Shown: positions 58,772 through 64,000 of the stretch, piece by piece
How positions within the stretch are numbered: position 1 is the stretch's first letter
Layout: each line of letters starts with the position of its first letter
Assembly (NCBI GenBank): GCA_964460845.1
Contig: CAYWRZ010000002.1
Coordinates: 1 to 64,000 of the forward strand
Source of the DNA: CAYWRZ01 sp964460845
GTDB lineage: Bacteria > Bacteroidota > Bacteroidia > Flavobacteriales_D > UBA2798
Length of the DNA stretch: 64,000 nt
Direction: 5' to 3'
The notes under the pieces: model-generated
What the model saw: the letters and a program-made list of their open reading frames with translations, nothing else
The model's database searches: none
Told to the model about the DNA's origin: nothing
Program-made: the position numbers and the translations under genes

Positions 58772-61027
58772 ATGGTTCACCTTCCCCAACTTATATTTGA
58801 TCTTGCACTAATTCTTTGTTCGGCCGGGGTTGTGACACTGATTTTTAAGCGTCTTCGGCAGCCCTTGGTACTAGGGTATATCATTGCGGGATTGCTGGTT
58901 AGCCCTAATTTCACGCTATTCCCTTCCATTATCGACATGACCAACGTCGAGATATGGGCCGAAATAGGGGTGATAGTACTGCTCTTTACCCTGGGGCTTG
59001 AATTCAGTTTTAAAAAGCTGATGAAGGTAGGGGGAACGGCTTCTATTACGGCCCTGGTACAGATTGTATGTATGCTGTTTTTGGGCTATGCCACAGGTCG
59101 CTGGCTCGGCTGGTCGAATATGGACAGCATCTTTCTCGGAGCTATTCTCTCCATGTCTTCAACCACGATCATTCTGCGCGCATTCGATGAATTGGGCGTA
59201 AAAAGTAAGAAGTTTGCAGGCATTGTTTTTGGTGCGCTGATCATCGAAGATTTGGTCGCCATCGTGTTGATGGTGCTGCTTTCTACCATTGCGGTAAGCC
59301 GTGAATTTGCCGGTTCCGAAATGATGTATTCCATTCTGAAGCTGATCTTTTTCCTGGTGCTTTGGTTTTTGGGTGGCATTTTCTTTATCCCGACTTTCCT
59401 GAAAGCCATTCGCAAGCTGCTGAACGAAGAAACTACATTGATTATCTCGCTCAGCCTTTGTCTGCTGATGGTGATTTTGGCCGAAAAAGCCGGGTTTTCG
59501 CCTGCCTTGGGGGCTTTTATTATGGGGTCTATTCTTGCCGAAACCACGCATGCCGAACGCATCGAACACTCGATAAAATCGGTGAAAGATCTTTTCGGAG
59601 CGGTGTTCTTCGTTTCGGTCGGAATGATGATCGATCCGGCAATGCTGGTAGAATATGCGTTTCCTATCCTGATAGTAACCCTTATTACGATTGTCGGAAA
59701 AACGTTGGGCACGGCATTGGGCGCTTTGATTTCGGGGCAACCGCTCAAGCAATCCGTGCAGGCCGGTATGAGCCTGGCGCAGATAGGAGAATTTTCTTTT
59801 ATTATCGCCACGCTCGGACTTACACTGAAAGTGACCAGCTCTTTTTTATATCCGATTACAGTGGCCGTATCGGCCGTTACCACTTTTACCACACCTTATA
59901 TGATTCGTTTTGCCGAACCGGTTTACCATTGGCTCGATCGGGTGCTTCCGGTAAAATGGAAAAATAAACTGACGCGTTATAGTGCCGGTACGCAAACCAT
60001 TAACGCGGTGTCTGACTGGCAGGTTGTGATCAAATCTTACATCAGCAATGTCATTATTTTTATGGTAGTGCTGGTCGCGATTATTTTATTGTCGTCGCGT
60101 TACATTCTGCCGGTGATTACCGAAAGGGCAGGGCACGCCACCTGGGGTACGGTACTTACGGTGTTACTCACGTTGGTAGTGATGGCTCCTTTTCTTTGGG
60201 CGCTGGCCGTACGTAATTTATATACCGAAACGACGGCCCGCATTTCTCGGCAAAATAAGTACCTCGGACCGCTGTGGTTGCTTCGCATTGTGCGAATCGG
60301 ATTGGCAGCGGCCTGTATCGCATTTTTGTTAAAAAGCTTTTTCTCTACTGCTATCGCCATGGCCGGTATTGTAGCGATTATCCTGCTGTTTTTCACTTTT
60401 GCCGGAAAAATTCAGTCGTTTTATATCCGTATCGAAAAACGTTTTCTTTCCAATTTTAACGATCGTGAGCTACAGGAACAAAAACAGCAACAAGCCGACA
60501 GGCAAAGGGATGCGGCGGGCTTACCCGAATCCGAAACATCGCTGGCACCCTGGGATGCGCATATTGCGCCCGTAGCGCTGGCTCCCGAATCGTCGGGAAT
60601 AGGCAAAACGCTTTTTGAGCTGCGTTGGAGAGAAACGGCGGGAATCAATATAGCGATGATCAAACGCGGAAGTCTGACTATTTTGGTACCCGGCCGTAAC
60701 GAAAGAGTGTATCCCGGCGATATTCTTTATGTACTGGGCACCGATGTGCAGCTTAACCGCTTTAACGCACTGATTCGTCCGTCGAAAAACATTGCGCAAT
60801 ACCAAAAGGATTCGGAGGTATCGCTACGGAAAATTATTGTGCGCGAAAACTCTGAGTTGGCGGGCAAAAGTATTCGGGAGTCGGGTATTCGTGAAAAAGT
60901 AAAAGGCTTGATAGTCGGTATAGAAAGAAATGAAAAACGGGTACTGAATCCCGAATCGACCTGGGTATTTGAAAATGAGGATATTGTTTGGATAGTGGGC
61001 GATGCCGAGCTGATCGACTCTATCTGA
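58772..61027 (+). CDS. CPA2-family cation:proton antiporter with TrkA-C domains
   Basis: A 751-residue membrane protein, taking MVHLPQLIFDLALIL at 58772 rather than the frame start at 58748. The first 390 residues form the Na/H-exchanger fold with about 12 membrane segments (LGYIIAGLLVSP, IGVIVLLFTLGLEFSF, GAIIIEDLVAIV-like segment, KAGFSPALGAFIMGSILAET, FFVSVGMMIDP). A second membrane block spans about 420-560. Two RCK C-terminal (TrkA-C) domains close it at about 600-680 and 685-751. This is the KefB/CPA2 plan, with the regulatory TrkA-C part doubled. Transport of K+ or Na+ is not decided by sequence. Confidence 0.88.
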   Translation: MVHLPQLIFDLALILCSAGVVTLIFKRLRQPLVLGYIIAGLLVSPNFTLFPSIIDMTNVEIWAEIGVIVLLFTLGLEFSFKKLMKVGGTASITALVQIVCMLFLGYATGRWLGWSNMDSIFLGAILSMSSTTIILRAFDELGVKSKKFAGIVFGALIIEDLVAIVLMVLLSTIAVSREFAGSEMMYSILKLIFFLVLWFLGGIFFIPTFLKAIRKLLNEETTLIISLSLCLLMVILAEKAGFSPALGAFIMGSILAETTHAERIEHSIKSVKDLFGAVFFVSVGMMIDPAMLVEYAFPILIVTLITIVGKTLGTALGALISGQPLKQSVQAGMSLAQIGEFSFIIATLGLTLKVTSSFLYPITVAVSAVTTFTTPYMIRFAEPVYHWLDRVLPVKWKNKLTRYSAGTQTINAVSDWQVVIKSYISNVIIFMVVLVAIILLSSRYILPVITERAGHATWGTVLTVLLTLVVMAPFLWALAVRNLYTETTARISRQNKYLGPLWLLRIVRIGLAAACIAFLLKSFFSTAIAMAGIVAIILLFFTFAGKIQSFYIRIEKRFLSNFNDRELQEQKQQQADRQRDAAGLPESETSLAPWDAHIAPVALAPESSGIGKTLFELRWRETAGINIAMIKRGSLTILVPGRNERVYPGDILYVLGTDVQLNRFNALIRPSKNIAQYQKDSEVSLRKIIVRENSELAGKSIRESGIREKVKGLIVGIERNEKRVLNPESTWVFENEDIVWIVGDAELIDSI

Positions 61028-61045
61028 AGCGTTTTTAGGTCCGTT

Positions 61046-62116
61046 TCAGCATACCCGCTTTTCGATATAATCCGAATTGAGGACTGAAAGTGCCCCCATG
61101 TATTTTAGTCCGAGCCGTATTAAATCACCTACCTTGTAGTTACGCGGATTATCGGCCAAATCCAGTACCAGCATATCGGAGCTGGTGCCGCTTACGGTAA
61201 ATTCACGCTCGTCGAACACTAAGTATTTCGGATCCACATCCAGCAGTCCTATATCCACAATAGCGCGAAAGCTGGTTTTACCTTTGAGGGCAGGGTCGGG
61301 TTGAAGCAGTTCTCCCTGCGGCGTATGCGCAAGTGGTCCTTCGGGTAGCAGGGGTTTACGGTATATCTCAATGATTTCGGCAAACAGTTCAAACACGTTG
61401 TCGTGCATGCCTTCGATACGTTGCCGGGCAAAGAGATCAATACCGAAAAACAGCGTTTCGCCGATGCGGAAATGATTTACGCCTGCGGGAAGTTCCTCGC
61501 GGCGAAGCAAAGGAAAAGCCACTGAAGTACCTGCCGAAATCCAGGGTATTTTTTTCCGGAATTTCCGTTCGAGCAGCAACTTGTAATCACAGAGCTCATT
61601 CAGCTTTTCGGCCGAAGGCATGACTCCGCTCAGGCAATTGAAATTGGTGCCTAATCCGACGATTTCGAGCTGAGGCAAGGCACAAGCCTGTTCGTAAAAG
61701 GCGATCAAATCCTTGCCCATCACGCCTTCGCGCAAGTCGCCCATTTCGACCATGATGATTACTTTATGGAGTTTTCGTTGCTTTACCGCTTCATCACTAA
61801 GCCAGCGCAAGGTTTCGCGACAGGTGTTCAGGCTTACGTCGGCATAGCTGACTATGCCCGGAATACTTCTTCGTGCGGGCGGTTTGATGTAAACCGTCTG
61901 TACCTGCGGATTTATTTTTTTGACGGTTTTCAGGTTGCTGAGTCTGGAATCATGGATTTCGGTAACCCCCAGCTTAATCAGCTCACGGAGGTAGTCGGCG
62001 TTGCCGCAAAGCAGCTTGGAAACTACGCCCCATGACAGGTTGTGCGCACGAAAAGAGCGATCTATGAACTCGAAATTTTCGCGCAGCTTGTCGCGGTATA
62101 AATTAAGGAAAGCCAC
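61046..62116 (-). CDS. Alanine/ornithine racemase-family PLP enzyme
   Basis: A 356-residue fold-type III PLP protein. The PLP lysine is in VVSKLLCGN near the N-terminus; IHDSRLSNLKTV, MVEMGDLREGV, LGTNFNCL and RIGETLFFGID are family features. It belongs to the ornithine/alanine racemase group rather than biosynthetic Alr, as it lacks the standard C-terminal Tyr domain. The substrate is unknown: Orn, Ala, Ser or another D/L pair is possible. It starts 3 bases after a GNAT gene, so the pair is one unit. Confidence 0.8.
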   Translation of the reverse strand: MAFLNLYRDKLRENFEFIDRSFRAHNLSWGVVSKLLCGNADYLRELIKLGVTEIHDSRLSNLKTVKKINPQVQTVYIKPPARRSIPGIVSYADVSLNTCRETLRWLSDEAVKQRKLHKVIIMVEMGDLREGVMGKDLIAFYEQACALPQLEIVGLGTNFNCLSGVMPSAEKLNELCDYKLLLERKFRKKIPWISAGTSVAFPLLRREELPAGVNHFRIGETLFFGIDLFARQRIEGMHDNVFELFAEIIEIYRKPLLPEGPLAHTPQGELLQPDPALKGKTSFRAIVDIGLLDVDPKYLVFDEREFTVSGTSSDMLVLDLADNPRNYKVGDLIRLGLKYMGALSVLNSDYIEKRVC

Positions 62117-62119
62117 AGG

Positions 62120-62557
62120 TTAACGGTGCAGGCGCATTTCGAGATAACGATTGGTAAAGCCCATGTTTTCGTAGAGCTTACGGGCCGGATTTTCGGGTTC
62201 TACATGCAGGGCTATGCTGCCTTCGCAGCGTTTTCGGATTTCTTCCATCAGCATTTTTCCCAGGCCTTTACCGCGGTGCTCACCGTGTACGGCAATATAC
62301 ACGAGTATATGTTCGGGAATATAGCCCGACATACCGGTGTGATTGACCACCGTACAAGCTATAATTTCTTCACCCTGGCAGCGGCAAACGGCAACTCCGC
62401 CCTTACCCGGATCGCCTGAGAAGGCATAGTCGAGACACTTGAGAATATCAGTTTGCGCGTCGCCATACTGTTCCAGGTGCGTAAACAGAAAACGGACCAT
62501 GTCGTGTTGCCGGGCGGCAGTAGGAGGATTGTGTGGTGTAAATACGAGTGTACGCAT
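62120..62557 (-). CDS. GNAT-family N-acetyltransferase
   Basis: A 145-residue acetyltransferase. The acetyl-CoA loop is HRGKGLGKMLMEEI; the C-terminal element is ENPARKLYENMGF. The start MRTLVFTPHNPP is fixed by spacing. Only 3 bases separate it from the racemase gene, which suggests that the acetyltransferase acts on the same amino acid; this is inference. Substrate unknown. Confidence 0.85.
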   Translation of the reverse strand: MRTLVFTPHNPPTAARQHDMVRFLFTHLEQYGDAQTDILKCLDYAFSGDPGKGGVAVCRCQGEEIIACTVVNHTGMSGYIPEHILVYIAVHGEHRGKGLGKMLMEEIRKRCEGSIALHVEPENPARKLYENMGFTNRYLEMRLHR

Positions 62558-62883
62558 AGCGTGTGTAGCGATAAAGTGACGGATAAACTTTCAAAAGCAG
62601 GGTATATCCGTCATGAATAAATTTCAGTACCCTTACCGGTATGAGGTATTTCAGCAAGCATTGTGAAAAAAAGATCCCTACCGCGGGTGGTGGTCAGACT
62701 CACAGCATAGCTTGCGGGGAAAAGGAGCAGAGAAGTGCCGAGAGGCGTGCTCCGGAAAAAAGAAAATACCGATACGGCTGTACAAAGGTACCGTATATAG
62801 CCCGGAAAATCAACCTTTTTTTCGGTAAAGAAGATGAAACCCCTTTAATGGCAAGGGATATACGAGGGGAATACGTACCATTT
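62558..62883. other. Intergenic stretch of 326 bases
   Basis: Between the GNAT and DUF3817 genes, both on the minus strand. Frames on both strands are open here but have no signal, motif or start support. I see no repeat, tRNA or clear terminator. Confidence 0.5.
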
Positions 62884-63189
62884 TCAGTCCGGTCGTTGGC
62901 TCTCACGCAGGTAACGCCGGTCAAAAAGGAAAGGGCCGAAAGGAAGTAGCGAGGCGATAAAAGCCAGTACTGCTTTTCCGAAGGACCATTTGCAGTCGTT
63001 CCATACCCAAAGCAGCGCAATCAGATAAGCGACAAACAGCACACCGTGTGCCCATCCGGTATATTTTACGGCCTCGGGCATATCGGCGAAATATTTGAGG
63101 GGCATGGCGATGCCCAGCAAAAGCAGGTAGGAAATTCCTTCGGCAATGCCGATCCATTTAAAAAAGCGGAGGGAGGCGGGCTGGTTCAT
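62884..63189 (-). CDS. DUF3817 membrane protein
   Basis: A 101-residue integral membrane protein with about three membrane segments. The DUF3817 pattern is clear: LRFFKWIGIAEGISYLLLL, MPLKYFADMPEAVKYTGWAHGVLFVAYL and the FGPFLFDRRYLR end. Function unknown. Single gene, divergent from the frameshifted secreted protein. Confidence 0.85.
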   Translation of the reverse strand: MNQPASLRFFKWIGIAEGISYLLLLGIAMPLKYFADMPEAVKYTGWAHGVLFVAYLIALLWVWNDCKWSFGKAVLAFIASLLPFGPFLFDRRYLRESQRPD

Positions 63190-63324
63190 GTGCAGGTAAA
63201 GGTAAAAATCAGTACGATAGTGCCGCTAATTTTTAGCTATTTTTAAGGAACTAATTTTCAACAAAATAATTTTTTTTCGTTCAGATTAGCGATATTCGCC
63301 CCTTCATAATCTAAATTTTTTCTG

Positions 63325-64000
63325 ATGAGAAAAATTATACTCTTTTTAGGGTTTCTTTGTGCCGGACATACCGCAATAAGCCAAACGACACTTATTTCGC
63401 CTGTGCCGGCTAATTCGCAAGGTATTACTGATCTGCGTCTTCCGAACGGTACTTCTGCCCACACAAGTATTCGGGGGCATTACCTGCTAAGGGCTTCTGA
63501 GATTCCGCTCCTTTCGGGCTCGCAAATTACAGGCTTGGGGTTTGCTTACGTCCGCGGAACCAATGCACTGGCTTCGGGTAACTTTATCGTGTACCTGCAG
63601 AATACTGCCGACAACAGCAATACGAAGTCAATGACCTGGGCTACCGCCATCAGCACGATGACAGAAGTGTATAACGGCACCTATACGCTGCCTCAAACAG
63701 ATTCTACAAATGTGGATTTCGTACTCCAGACACCCTTTACTTATACGGGTGGTGCTATCTACGTGGCTTATGAGTATATAGGCAGCTCATTTGCTACTGT
63801 TTCGGCTACAAATGTGGCACAAAATGAATGTATCGGCCCGTATCAAAAACGGTAGCAACGTGGCGCATACCGATATCAACGTGTACCTCGATGTAACCGG
63901 AGCCAATCCTTTTCAGGATACCATTACCGTATCGCTCGGAGCCGGTGATACCACTACCGTAACTTTTTCCGGAGTGGCCATTCCGAACAACGGTTTTCAA
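63325..64000 (+). pseudogene. Secreted protein gene with a frameshift, 3' end outside the window
   Basis: The frame starts with a signal peptide (MRKIILFLGFLCAGHTAISQ) and a beta-rich repeat region (TQPVPAN-like, ATSHYLLRAS, SGNFIVYLQNTADNS). It stops at 63855 after residue 176 (ECIGPYQKR). From about 63824 a different frame continues the same style of sequence without a stop to the end of the window (ARIKNGSNVAHTDINVYLDV, GANPFQDTITVSLGAGDTTT). Removing one A from the AAAA run at 63821-63824 joins the two frames. Either the gene is broken or the assembly has one extra base. It is probably a T9SS-type surface protein but the C-terminus is not in view. Confidence 0.7.

Noticed and set aside
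58438..58800. Plus-strand frame of 120 codons ahead of the antiporter
   Set aside because: Overlaps the antiporter start in another frame and shows no family features.
62641..62949. Plus-strand frame of 102 codons
   Set aside because: Overlaps the DUF3817 gene, has no motif and reads as unstructured basic sequence.
1..64000. tRNA, rRNA, CRISPR or insertion sequence
   Set aside because: Read through all gaps on both strands for T-loop sequences, direct repeat arrays and transposase motifs; none was found by eye. A tRNA scan and an insertion-sequence search could still find short or degenerate cases.

Overview
The window is chromosomal DNA from a member of the Bacteroidota. The evidence is the rpmG-DUF4295-ftsY block, several secreted proteins with type IX secretion (T9SS) C-terminal sorting domains, promoters of the TTTG-N19-TAnnTTTG type, and scarce Shine-Dalgarno sequences. 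The order or genus cannot be fixed from this stretch. I saw no rRNA, tRNA, CRISPR array, complete insertion sequence or prophage.

Layout. 1-4.3 kb: end of pckA, then rpmB, a secreted aminopeptidase P, rpmG, a DUF4295 gene and ftsY. 4.3-8 kb: a small accessory patch with two TonB-type proteins, a YiiX-like cysteine hydrolase, an overlapping 48-residue lipoprotein and two apparent relics of M56/BlaR1-type genes. 8-14 kb: hisS-hutH (overlapping stop/start), a divergent receiver-cyclase-HD fusion, and a membrane-anchored coiled-coil protein built of 17-residue repeats. 14-21 kb: a MarR-controlled beta-oxidation operon of fadN-fadA-fadE type, followed by a DUF3298 lipoprotein. 21-28 kb: a three-gene envelope operon behind a perfect palindrome, a putative glycosyltransferase, pfkA-priA and a zinc-ribbon methyltransferase. 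28-35 kb: guaB followed by three parvulin/SurA-type periplasmic folding genes and a DUF1287 gene. 35-37 kb: a SiaB-SiaC partner-switch pair joined to a PqiA-like membrane protein. 37-46 kb: a T9SS subtilase, ilvE, recQ, fabI and a T9SS protein with an S74 chaperone domain. 46-52.5 kb: clpC, gyrA and a TPR protein. 52.5-57.6 kb: the phenylacetyl-CoA epoxidase genes paaABCD, with an unlisted 36-residue single-TM ORF between paaC and paaD, and paaE set apart and inverted behind a DUF3825 gene. 57.7-64 kb: a C40 lipoprotein, a CPA2 antiporter, a racemase-GNAT pair, a DUF3817 gene and a frameshifted secreted protein that runs off the window.

Most of the window is housekeeping: translation, DNA replication and repair, central metabolism, fatty acid and phenylacetate catabolism, and envelope biogenesis. 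The least explained parts are the SiaB-SiaC-PqiA operon without its usual phosphatase and cyclase, the receiver-cyclase-HD fusion, the 17-residue-repeat membrane protein, the TonB/M56 relic patch and the small membrane ORF inside the paa operon. None is proved to be a new system; each is described with the test that would settle it.
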